This document shows, in pieces, positions 1-9,436 of a stretch of DNA of 50,701 nucleotides; the stretch's first letter is position 1; each line of letters begins with the position of its first letter. The notes under the pieces are model-generated. The model saw only the letters and a list, made by a program, of their open reading frames with translations, searched no databases and was not told the DNA's origin. Origin of the DNA: Prototheca cutis. Taxonomy: Eukaryota > Chlorophyta > Trebouxiophyceae > Chlorellales > Chlorellaceae. The translations under genes were made by a program, and so were the position numbers. Location of the stretch: assembly GCA_002897115.2 (NCBI GenBank), contig BCIH01000002.1:1827097-1877797 (forward strand), given 5' to 3'.

Positions 1-699
1 GGGGGGGGGGGGGGCGGGAACAGTGCCCATTGCAGTAGTTGGTGGCACCTTTCCAACCAGCAAGCACATTCTCTGAATCCAGACCCCAAACCCATCAAGG
101 ACCTGCCCAACAATCAGTCCCAGCAACGGTCTCCCTCCAGGCCTTCGGGGCTCAAACCCAGTCCTCACATTTTGTATGCCAGAGACGAGACGGTAGGTAC
201 ACATGCCGCTCCGCCCCGTGGTGGGGTCGATGCCTGCCTTGCCACTCAGGCTCAGCCGGCCATTGAAGATTTCCGCCTGGGAATAGCATTGACTGATTGA
301 TTGGTAGGGTGCCTCCTTGTCATTGCCGGGATGGAGGGTTGGCATCCTGAGATGACAGTTCCGGCACCTTGCTGCCGGGACTTGACCCTCGGGCGCAACA
401 TGGAAAATGGCAACCTGGCTCAGGCAGGCCCCTCCCGCTGCAACGTCCCCAGCATCCAGCATGGCCACCATACCTTTACTCTGTGCAGGATGATGATGTC
501 ACCAGGACGCTGGAGCTGAGGACCCGTCGTGCCCTCAGGAAAGAAACAGCGAAAGTCTGTCCCTGGAAAATCCGTGCTGCTCTCTGCCTTTGAGGGATCC
601 ACAAGTCGCAGCGTGCAGAACGGGTCTGTGCTTTGGTGAGGGGTGGCTGGCCGTGGATTGCTTTGCCTTGGGAAGCATACTCCCCAGGAACAGTTGCAT

Positions 700-760
<61 letters not shown>

Positions 761-863
761 ACAGAACCCTGCCCAGGTGGTTGCTCCTATAAAACAGGGT
801 CTGCCGAGCCACCTCTTCTGGGAGAGGCCCATCACGCAGACTTATGACAGTGCAATCACAGCA
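1..863. other. Gene-poor left edge
   Basis: I see no supportable gene here. The window opens inside a G run (1-14). Small open frames on both strands run through the 700-758 homopolymer as polyglycine or polyproline and have no family similarity I recognise. It may be a 3' flank or intron of a gene lying further left. Confidence 0.5.
700..758. repeat. 59-bp poly-G homopolymer
   Basis: An uninterrupted run of 59 G residues is directly visible. Runs this long are unusual in assembled genomes and may be length-uncertain. Sense-strand G runs also occur in introns of this window (for example the VTC1, NRAMP and MFS genes), so this one could lie in an unannotated plus-strand intron, but no exon is supported around it. 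Confidence 0.9.
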
Positions 864-1181
864 TTAATGTGATGCAGCGACTTCTAGAGATGCAGGGCCC
901 CAGGGTACTGTCGCATCTTGTCCCAGCCCAACAAAGTAAGTGATCCGGAACGCCCCGAAACAGGCGCAGAAGTCGCCAGCCGCCGCACCATTCCGCGACT
1001 GCTCGTTGGCATGCCTTTCCATGACAATGGCGATGACGTTTTTGTAGACGTGGACCCGCCTGCCATCGCTACTGCGCTCGTCCAGCTCGCGGAGCTCATC
1101 CTCTACCTCGCTCAGGCCATAGTACATGTGGCCGCGGGGCGAGGCCTCCGGGGCCCCTTGCCGGCCCGTCTCTCTCAGCAT
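864..1181 (-). CDS. Possible coding exon, unidentified
   Basis: A minus-strand frame of about 105 codons starts with ATG at 1181 and has a charged, protein-like stretch (EVEDELRELDERSSDGRR, then VHVYKNVIAIVMERHANEQS). It lies 450 bp downstream of the VTC1-like gene on the same strand. I do not recognise the family and could not chain it convincingly to neighbouring frames at 1175-1438 or 1308-1634. It could be the last exon of a small gene or a chance open frame in GC-rich DNA. Confidence 0.2.
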   Translation of the reverse strand: MLRETGRQGAPEASPRGHMYYGLSEVEDELRELDERSSDGRRVHVYKNVIAIVMERHANEQSRNGAAAGDFCACFGAFRITYFVGLGQDATVPWGPASLEVAASH

Positions 1182-1633
1182 CTCTCACTTGCAAATACGC
1201 ACGGTTGCATGGCTAACGATACTGTGGCTGCGCAGTATTCAACGGCGACGGTCATATCTTGCAGGCACGGATGCAGTGCGCGGGCTTCCCACCGAGGAAA
1301 TTTCCCTTCACAGCTGTCCTCCGGCTCTCCCCACGGAGAATCGGGCGGCCGTCCTGGGGTGGGGTGGCCTTTCAACATCACCAGCGGAGGGATCGACGAG
1401 CGCGCTCCCTGCGAGCCCAACAACAGGTAGTATTTCAATCAATTCCAAGGGTTTGCAGACGGGACAGATGACGTGATGTACAGGGGGTATGGCCGAGCCG
1501 AGGCTGGATGCTGCTGCTGCGTTTTGGGATCGGGGGCCCCACTGTTCAGTGCCAACGCCGGTCGCCAGCTCCACGGGCTTGCACCATCGGACGGCCGACG
1601 CGCATGTTTTTGTGGGTCTGGGAGAGGCCAGCA

Positions 1634-2424
1634 TCACGCCGTCCCTGGCATCAGCACGTCGCGGACGGCAGAGATCAAGATGAGCGAGAGGCTGACGATC
1701 ACAATCACCGCCACCGTCAGGGGTCCAACCTTTTCATCGAAGAAGCCGACCTGGGGTTGGGTGAGTGTGTGGAGGACGGTGCCAGTGGTCGGTTGTGGGA
1801 CTGGACGAGGAAAGCAGCGCAGCAGACAGAACGACACGCAAGGGTTGCATCCCGCGGCCGACGTCAGCAGACACATTGAGCCCCTCGATGCTATGAAACA
1901 CCCACCACCACCACACAATCGCCAGTACCTGCTTCTTTCTGATGTTCTCACTCCGGCTGTAGAACACAAACAGGGCATAGGCAATCATCAGGATGGAGAC
2001 GGGGAGCAGGAGCAGGCTGATGAGCTCCACGGTCCGTTGGCTGATGGCATGACCCTTGCCTGATTTGCCTTCATCCTCCACTGCAAATCCCGCGATGGCG
2101 GTGGCCACCGTGCCCAGAGTGGTGGCCATGCTCAGCCAGGCCAGGAACGTCCGCTCATTGGCTGCGCAGGCGGGCGTGGAGGGGTTGTCATGGGGGTCCA
2201 ACCAGAAGCCACGCTCACAAAGTGGTCAGCCCCTCCCCNCCCCCCNCCCCCCCCCCATGCCGATCAAAACCCCACACAGGACGAGGACCGGGCACACGCG
2301 CCGCACCAAAATATGTCTTGGGCTCGATGCGAAGCGGGATTTTACGTGGAATCTGGTACTCGGCGCCCTCGGTGTGACCCAGAGTGCCAAACAAGTTGTC
2401 CCGCACGGCCAACACCGACGCCAT
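1634..2424 (-). CDS. VTC1: VTC1/DUF202-family membrane protein
   Basis: Three exons: 2424-2307, 2161-1929 and 1750-1634, giving 155 aa. Both introns are GT-AG and all phases agree; joining exons 1 and 2 rebuilds the conserved TYFANERTFLAWL core. Residues 26-40 carry the basic segment RKIPLRIEPKTYF, followed by three hydrophobic segments at about 45-67, 88-112 and 124-146. This is the layout of Vtc1, the small membrane subunit of the vacuolar/acidocalcisomal polyphosphate polymerase complex in yeast and algae. Vtc1 lacks the SPX and catalytic domains, as here. By family it should sit in vacuole or acidocalcisome membranes and assist polyphosphate synthesis and translocation. The sense strand of intron 1 holds a long G run with two Ns, so its exact length is uncertain. 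The alternative is a VTC1-like DUF202 protein of unknown partner. Confidence 0.88.
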
Positions 2425-3222
2425 GGCTCCCGACTCCTTCAAGCCACTCCCAGGCCCAACCAATACTGCTCGACGAAGATGTAATTGTATTTTATATGTG
2501 GATTCCACCGACCCGCACTCTGTGCTTGGTAGAGCCAGGGCAAGCCAGCCACACTTTGCATGGACGCTCCTGAAAAAGATGCTCCCCAAGGGGACGACCC
2601 TCGAGAGAGATTCCTCTGGTGTTTTTGGGAGCCGTCTTTCGGAGGAGAGGAACCCCCTTCCGGGTGGCACAGCGTGCATTTATCCTTTGTCTGTGCATTG
2701 ATACATTGCAAAAGGAGTCTGTCCCATGCACCATCCTATCATTGAATCAGCCACACGAACGAGGAGCCATGCTCTTGACAACGTCAGGCGTATTCAACCC
2801 TTGGCAACTTGAACGCCTCGTTGTTGGGAGCATTTTGAGCGGCTGGACCCAGCAAGGGAGGTTGCATTCTTGTGGAATAGATGCTGCCTCGTGCCCATTC
2901 CCTGCATGTTTAGGATGCTGCAGTGCTTCACGCTAGGTGGCTTTGGTGGGTGGGGACACTGAAGTGTAATGATACCAGGAGTCTACCATGGATTTGCAGA
3001 ATACGCCTAATCCAGGGAACATGACTTGTCGTGGTGTGAGTCATTTTTCCTGGAGCATTGCAGTACGTTCCAAGAACAACTCCTTGCTATTTTGGCAGGA
3101 CAAGCGCCTGGCCAAAACCTTCCGCAAGTTGAACGGGCCAGGGCCTTTCGAAATCACATGCGGAACCATGCCTCCCAAATAACAGCACAGCCTTCCATGC
3201 TCTTCAACGTTGTCAAGTGGGC
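2425..3222. promoter_or_regulatory. Divergent intergenic region, VTC1/DEAD-box helicase
   Basis: About 0.8 kb separate the ATG of the minus-strand VTC1-like gene from the proposed ATG of the plus-strand helicase. It must hold both promoters and 5' UTRs. I see no TATA box, repeat or other element I can defend. Confidence 0.4.
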
Positions 3223-5217
3223 ATGCACATACACATGACAATGCATGCATGTGGATTTGTCCTCGCCCGGGCCAGGCCGCAGTGCGCGGGCGGGCTGGCC
3301 CAGGCCCTGCCCGGCCGCCTGCTCATACCGCACCGGCGAGCCACGATCGGGGCCACGGCATCGGCTGGCACCGAGACTCGGCGTTCTTCGGGCGGTGACG
3401 GGGCCCACGAGTTTCGTCGCTCCAATCACGGGCCGCGAACAGGGCGTGGAGGGCCCAGGGAGGGTGGTCACGGTGCCAAGCAGGGCAAGACCCATGGGCC
3501 CCACCCCCGACCCCAACCCCGGCCGGGCGCTTTCTTTGCTGACGCCACGTTCCAAGGCCTGGGGGCCTCCCAGGACCTCATACATGCCCTCAAGGCAGAC
3601 GACATCCAACGTCCATCCCACATCCAGGTGAAATGGGTCGTGGGTGCCGGTATTATTGTCGTTGGGTCCTGGTCCATGCACACTCTCCCTCTCTCCCTCA
3701 TCACTCTTGACGGCTCTGTTGCTTTTCCAGAACATGCATCACCTCATCCCTCTTGACGGCTCTGTTGCTTTTCCAGAACATGCATCACCTCACCACTCTT
3801 GTACACACTTCCCCAAAACAAAACTGATGTCCAGGCACTGAGCTGGAAAGCACTGGCCACACGGCCCGGCAGGGCCTTTCTCGTGGCCGGGCACGCTGGC
3901 AGCGGCAAGACGCTGGCATACCTTCTTCCGCTGCTGACTCGCCTGCGTGCCGAGGAGGCTCTGCGAGGGCGCAAGGCAGTGACGGCGCCGCACTCCGTCC
4001 GGGCGCTGGTGCTGGTTCCGACGACCGAGTTGTGCCGGCAGGTTGTGGCCGCGTGCCGGCGGCTGGCAGCGGCCGGCTACGCGCACAGCTGTCTTGGCCT
4101 GACCACGTCCCAAGGCACCGCCGCCCAGCTGGCACGCCTGGCTGAAGGTGCTGACGTCGCCGTGGCGACGCCCGCCCGTGCCGCCCAACTCCTCGCACAG
4201 AGACAGCTGTCCCTTGCCCGGCTCCAGGCCCTCGTTCTCGACGAAGCCGACATCCTCCTGGAAAATACCACATTTCCCGAACAGGTCGCCGCCGTCTTGA
4301 GTGCGGCTACTGGTGACGTGGAGGGGGAAGAAGAACACCGTTCCCCTGATCTGGTGGGGTTCAGGAGTGGATCTATGGCACCAGCGAGTGAGTCCACCAG
4401 CGGTAAAACGGTCCCCGACGACAGCCGCCGGGGTCAAAGTGCAACTGGAACCCCAGAAGAACGCCAGGATGCCGGCGGCTCGAGGCTTCACACACTGGAC
4501 TCCAGCCCTTCTACCGCCACTGCTTCTGCTGTGTCAGCGTCCACACTCCCACAGCAACAACCACTGACAAGAATCGCAGCGACGGCGAGCCTTTCGCCGA
4601 GCGCCGCCGCGCGGCTGCGGGAACTGTGGCCGGATTTAACGGTGATTGCAGCCCCCGGGTTGCACCTCCCCGCACCCGGCACGGCCCTGCGCCTCGTCGA
4701 CTGCAGCGGCGGCGATGACGTTTCCGAAGAGGGGGCCCGCGCACGCAAGGCGGAGCGGCTGCCGGAGATCCTGACCGGCGCTTCCCGCATCGTCGTGTTT
4801 TGCAACAAGATTGACGGGTGCCGTGCGGTGGAGAACTGGCTGCGCCGGGCCCAGCGCCGGGGGCAGATTGACTCCAACGCAGTAATCCTGCCGCACCACG
4901 CCGCCGTGACGCCAGCCCTGCGTAAATCCAACCTCCGCGAATTTCTCGCAAAGGTGAATGCCGAAAAGCCCCGCATTCTCGTCGCCACAGACCGTGCCTC
5001 GAGGGGTCTGGATCTCGGTTCCGGTGTTGACCGCGTGGTCTTGTTTGACCTCCCCAGAGACCCCGCGGAATTCCTTCGCCGGGTTGGGCGCACGGCCCGA
5101 GGGCCACAAGCCGCCGGCGAGGCCGTGCTTCTCGCCATGGGCCGGCAAGTGCCCCTCGCAAAATCCATCCTCGCCCGTGCGGGGGGCGGTGTGCCCCTGC
5201 TCGACCTTCCCCAGTGA
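3223..5217 (+). CDS. DEAD-box ATP-dependent RNA helicase
   Basis: Two exons: 3223-3627 and 3835-5217, 595 aa from the first in-frame ATG (later Mets at 3235 and 3241 are alternatives). Exon 1 ends with the Q motif: an upstream aromatic in TFQGLGASQDLIHAL, then RPSHIQ. The splice joins it directly to ALSWKAL and motif I (HAGSGKT). Further motifs are PTTELCRQV (Ia), VLDEADILL (II), IAATA in the place of SAT (III), IVFCNKID (IV), VATDRASRGLD (V) and RRVGRTARG (VI). So both RecA lobes are complete, with a Ser/Thr/Gly-rich insertion of about 80 residues between motifs II and III. The N-terminus is Arg-rich and poor in acids, like a plastid or mitochondrial transit peptide; organellar RNA helicases such as plant RH39/RH50 are a reasonable comparison, but the target is inferred. 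Intron 1 contains a 46-bp tandem duplication with decoy acceptors. Confidence 0.9.
3704..3795 (+). repeat. 46-bp tandem duplication in helicase intron
   Basis: Two adjacent 46-bp copies (3704-3749 and 3750-3795) are identical over their first 43 bp. Each includes a pyrimidine-rich TTGCTTTTCCAG that looks like a good 3' splice site. Neither preserves the reading frame (104 and 58 bp upstream of the working acceptor at 3834), so the duplication lies inside the intron and places two decoy acceptors before the real one. Confidence 0.85.
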
Positions 5218-5978
5218 AGCTTGGTGTCTTGAGCGAGGCAGCGAGTGTGGGGGCGCGGTCGTCACTTGTAGAAACAAGGCATGACAGCCAGGCTGCCAGC
5301 TCCAAGGTTACCCGCCGCTGCAGCCACCACCGCCGCCGCCGTGGCACGTGTATGCGACACGCTCGGTCCGACCGCCATTTCATTCAATATGCATCTGGTG
5401 ATTTGCAGTCCCGAATCCCTGAAATGAGAGAGAGAGGGGGGGAGGGGACCTAGATTTGAGTGTAGAGCTGACAAGAAGAGAAATGAGACGGTGGCAGCCC
5501 GCACTGCAGTATGGCTAAGCACCCCCGTGAACAGCTGTGCTCCAACTCTCATCCACAAAAGATTGATTTCCCAGCACCGCAACCACTCATGTTGAACAGC
5601 TGCTGGCATCACCGGACGCACCGTGGGCTTTATGCTCAGTCATCATCCATCCCCTGGCGTCTCATCCTCTGGCCCTGCGCCCTGTTCTTCCTCATGCAAG
5701 GGCACCGGCAGCTGGGCAATTGGCACCTTACCCTCTCCAGCCTCATCCTGGCCATCAGGCTCGATCCACTGGCCCATACTCTTCTTCCCCGGGGAGACCA
5801 GCAACTGAACCGCCATCCCTGTAGGAGCGGTTGGGGACAAAGCAACTCGACGCAGCAAACGATGCAAGTCTTCCAACCTGTGCTTGGAATTTGCATGAAA
5901 ACGCTGCATTGACCCCGGCCGACCAGCTTCCCTCCTCCAGAACCAGCCGACTAGACCGACACCCAGTCCCGACGCCGC
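5218..5978. other. Convergent intergenic region
   Basis: This lies between the stop of the plus-strand helicase and the stop of the minus-strand membrane protein, and should contain two 3' UTRs. A purine tract (gagagagagagggggggaggg) sits at about 5427-5447. I see no gene. Confidence 0.5.
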
Positions 5979-6838
5979 TCATCCCCGCGCACCAGTCAGT
6001 CCCGCACAGCTTGCTGCAAGATGGACCGTCGCGATGTATGCCGCACAGCGGATCGCGCCGCCCAGGACCAGCGCCGCCTGCCGCGCCGCACCGTCCGGGG
6101 GCAGGTAGGAAGCTGCCAGGAAGTCGTCGACCGTCCTCGCCCCGACAAGCGCCCCAAGGCACATGCCACCCACGATCACCGCGGCCCTGCATCGTGTGCA
6201 TGCGTTTGTGTGTGCGTGAATTGGGGGGATAGGTGTCAAGATCTGATCTAGGTTTGGGCAAGCAAACCACCACCACCGTGACGATCACCCAGAACAATGA
6301 GAGCCACTTCGTCAAGGCCCCAACCTCCTACTCACGCGGCAGCCGTGAGCGGGGAGGGATCCTTCATAGGAATGGCATGTGCTCTTCTTTCTCGTTCTTG
6401 AGCTCGCCGCGCGCGCGCCGCTTCGCTCCTCTCCTTGAACAGTGCCGCCGCCGCCACCCACGTCCTCCACCGCCAGAAGCAGTAGAGGCCGATGAGAAGG
6501 ACGTAGATGGCCCCCCCCCAGACCTCAGAGTGGTGCAGGTTGTCGAGAGGGGTGGCAATCAGCGGCTGAACGCTGCCAGGCATGGGTGATGCCAGGGCTG
6601 GCGTTGCCAGCCATACCTGGCCCACCAGGGTGAGGAGGGATCCTGCCTCATGGCGACCTCTGGCCGTGATTCGGATGTTCCTTGAGCATACTATGCGTGC
6701 ACTGCCATGCATGTGATGGATTCGTGCGGCAAAATGCCCGAAGAACCTCAGTCCCCGCTCTGAGATGCCCTGCGGTCCTCCTCGGCACAGACTCTGCGCA
6801 GGCCCAGGCATCTCTGATGGCCGGCTCCATCCGATCAT
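5979..6838 (-). CDS. Hypothetical membrane protein, probably plastid-targeted
   Basis: Two exons: 6838-6336 and 6186-5979, about 236 aa, with a strong GTGAGT donor and a GCAG acceptor in matching phase. The N-terminal ~80 residues are basic and end in a hydrophobic stretch finishing WLATPALASP, an A-x-A motif like a thylakoid processing site. Then comes HHSEVWGGAIYVLLIGLY with a Trp-rich membrane segment, an Arg/Glu-rich helix (SEAARARRAQERERRA), a second membrane segment (AAAVIVGGMCLGALVG) and a third near the C-terminus (AIRCAAYIATVHLAAS). I do not recognise the family. Thylakoid or envelope membrane is an inference from the leader only. The intron itself encodes a hydrophobic stretch in another frame, so an alternative splice form cannot be excluded. 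Confidence 0.6.
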
Positions 6839-7292
6839 GACTTGCAACCTGTTACATCCACAGCGACGACTGACGTGGCATTGGAAATGTCATGAATGTC
6901 TTGTCAATAGATGCATCCGCTGGGCAATCAGATGCGGATCCAAGGACCATGCAAAACCTCCGAGTTGGCCCGGCCAAAACGCCTTTCGGAAACTTGACGA
7001 AGTGAAACGCAACCGACATGGTTCGCCAGTTCACCAATCTTCAGACATTTCGCGAAATTGTCAAGTGCTGGATCATCTGTTCGTAGTACGGATTTTCCAC
7101 GCAACGCAACGTTTGCATTGACTGGCGCGGGGCATTACTGCCAGGGCTGTCGTTCTTTCGGAGGGTGGTGGCCCGTGCTGCCAGTGCCCGACCCACACAA
7201 TTCACCGGGCTGCACGCGCGAGCCCGATGTGAGCTTGCCAAGGCGCGCAGCTAGCGATCATCGAGCAGGGCATAGGACTTGGGGTCCCTTGC
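6839..7292. promoter_or_regulatory. Divergent intergenic region
   Basis: A 450-bp stretch lies between the ATG of the minus-strand membrane protein and the first candidate ATG of the plus-strand histidine phosphatase. It is less GC-rich than the flanking exons. No specific promoter motif could be identified. Confidence 0.35.
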
Positions 7293-7385
7293 ATGGCCTC
7301 TCCTGCCGCCGGGAACAGCGGCTGGTTTGCTGGATCGTTGCCCAGGACTCGTACCCCGACGCCCTTTCGACCAGCTGGCCAAGCC

Positions 7386-8991
7386 ATGGCCTCGACCCCA
7401 AGGCCAGACAGAATACGGACGTCTTGCACACAAGCTGTGACACCCAGTGAGTCTGCGGTGGCTTCGGAGGAGGTCCAGGCGCTGCGCGCCGAGGTCGAGG
7501 AGCTCAGGCAGCTCCTTTGGGCACAGCAGAGGGCTATGGAAGGGACGACCCCCACCAGCGCCGATGGCGCCCGGGGGTTCCTGAAGACCGGTGACCGCCG
7601 AGCTCAGGGACTGTTTGACACACGATTTCATTCCGCATCCAGGTTGATTGGGGCCTTGTTGCAGAGGAGTCGCTTGCCTGGGAGGGCTTGGATGCCGGAT
7701 GGGGGCCTATGCTCCTGAGGGGCTTGCCTCTAGAGAGCTGCGTGGGCATGGCGCATGCGCAGCTGAATTTTCTGGGTCTGGCAACCAATGTCATGACATG
7801 GTATATTCACAGAATGCCTTCCCTGGCCGTCCATGGATCGAGGTGGCAGTTGTTAACAGTGCTGCCTCCCCCGCTCGTCCCCTTGCAGCGGCGCGACGCC
7901 GCCCGACTACCGCATGCTGCCGCTGCGCATCGTGTTGATTCGACATGCGGAGAGCGAGGGCAACGTCGACAACGTGGCATATACATATCTCCCCGACAAC
8001 AAGGTCCCGTTGACACGGCAGGGCTGGGACCAGGCGCTGCGGGCCGGTGAGCGCGTCCGCGACCTCTGCTGCGGCGACCCGAGCCCCCCCCGGCTCTTCT
8101 TCTACACCTCGCCCTACCTGCGCAGCAAACAGACCTATGAGGCGGTGGCGGAGGCCTTCCCTGACGAAACCGTGCAGGGGTGCCAGGAGGAGGTCCAGCT
8201 GCGGGAGCAGGATTTCGGAAACTTTCAAGACCTGGAGGGCAAACAACGTGAAAAGGCCGAACGCCTCCGCTTTGGCCGCTTTTTTTATCGGTATGTGCAC
8301 GCATGCGTGTGTATGTGTGTGTGGGTTTGGGGGGGGATTGATGGTGGTGATGGTAATGTCATGTGATGGTGGTGGCGTGCGATAGTGTTCACAGGGACCT
8401 CATTCCCCCCCGCTGACCCACCCATCCAACACACATGTCAACACTCCCCAGGTTCCCAAATGGCGAGTCGGGTGCAGATGTGTACGATCGGATGACGATA
8501 TTCGAGGACCATCTCGTGCGCGACATCAACGCCGGGCGGTTTGGAACTGACTGCACGCTGGTGCTCGTCACCCATGGCCTGGCGCTCCGGATCTTCCTCA
8601 TGCGCTGGTTCCACTGGACGGTGGACGAGTTCCTTCGAGTGTTTAATCCGCCAAACGCCGAGCCGCTGGTGTTGGAACGCATCGTCCATGGCGTCGAGGC
8701 CCGGCCAGGCGGCGCCGCCTCCTGGATGCACACTAAGGTCTGTGCTGTACGGTTTGGCTTTATTGTCTGTTTGGACGGGAGCTTAAAGAACGCTTGTGCC
8801 CATTCCCCAGGCACACCCCCACCCACACACGTCCACACACACCCCGTGCTATCCAGATGCTGTACCGACTGACGACCGAGTCGCGGGAGATTGTCAAAGG
8901 CTGCAGCGATGGCATGTGTGGGATTGCGCTGGACAGCGGCGGGCCAACGCCCACCGCCCTGGACAGAGCCTTTGCCGACCTGTCCAGTTGA
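7386..8991 (+). CDS. Histidine phosphatase / phosphoglycerate mutase-like (AT74 type)
   Basis: Four exons: 7386-7642, 7889-8290, 8452-8737 and 8857-8991, 359 aa (390 if the in-frame ATG at 7293 is used). All introns are GT-AG and in phase. The catalytic histidine lies in LRIVLIRHAESEGNVDN. Further signatures are LREQDFGNFQD, RFGRFFYRFPNGESGADVYDR (rebuilt across intron 2) and the second conserved His in LVTHGLALRIFLMRW. These match the plant AT74/AT74H and yeast Det1-like branch of the histidine phosphatase superfamily. The substrate is unknown; this branch lacks a proven glycolytic mutase role. The first exon is less certain: it carries a short coiled-coil-like EEVQALRAEVEELRQLL ahead of the domain, and its join relies on phase alone. 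Intron 2 has complementary G/T-rich and C/A-rich ends. Confidence 0.88.
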
Positions 8992-9436
8992 AGCATGTTT
9001 GTGTTGCGCTCCACACAGGCACACGCCTGCTTGTAGAATTCTTTCACCTGTCGTTGGAGATGCCCATCCTCCACAGGGGATTGCTTTTGGGTGCATTTGT
9101 GCACGCACCTGCGCTTGCAGCAAAACCTTGGGCCGCATGCGCCATGCGTTCAAGAAATGAAATACAGCACTGGTCAGTCAAGGGGGTTGTTGATCTCCTA
9201 GCACAGCAGGGAGTAGGATGGAGAGGAACACTGGCCTCTACAGCAAGAGCGCGCCGCCTTCCAAGAGACTGACCAGTCTGGCCACAAGCGTTTGAAGTGT
9301 CAGATTTCTCGAGAACAGGGCACGGCCTGGACTCAGCAATAGCAGCAGCAACCAATGCCAGGAACATCGGGACTCCTCAGTGCGTACACTGTCTCTTCAA
9401 CAGTCCTTGCAAATGACACAACATGATTTGCCTCGT
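8992..9436. other. Convergent intergenic region
   Basis: This separates the phosphatase stop from the stop of the unidentified minus-strand gene. It presumably holds both 3' UTRs. I see no further gene. Confidence 0.45.

Noticed and set aside
420..872. Polyproline and polyglycine frames across the G run
   Set aside because: They exist only because a 59-bp homopolymer cannot contain a stop codon; there is no flanking similarity or splice support.
2239..2250. Gap or contig join at the Ns in VTC1 intron 1
   Set aside because: These are single ambiguous bases in a C run, and the coding exons on both sides join perfectly, so a misjoin is unlikely.
3799..3834. Helicase start within the 36 bases before the second exon
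   Set aside because: There is no ATG, and a start here would lose the Q motif that the upstream exon supplies in phase.
6187..6335. Hydrophobic peptide (WLSLFWVIVTVVVVCL) as an extra membrane exon
   Set aside because: It is bounded by no usable splice sites; the intron with GTGAGT donor and GCAG acceptor spanning it keeps the frame.
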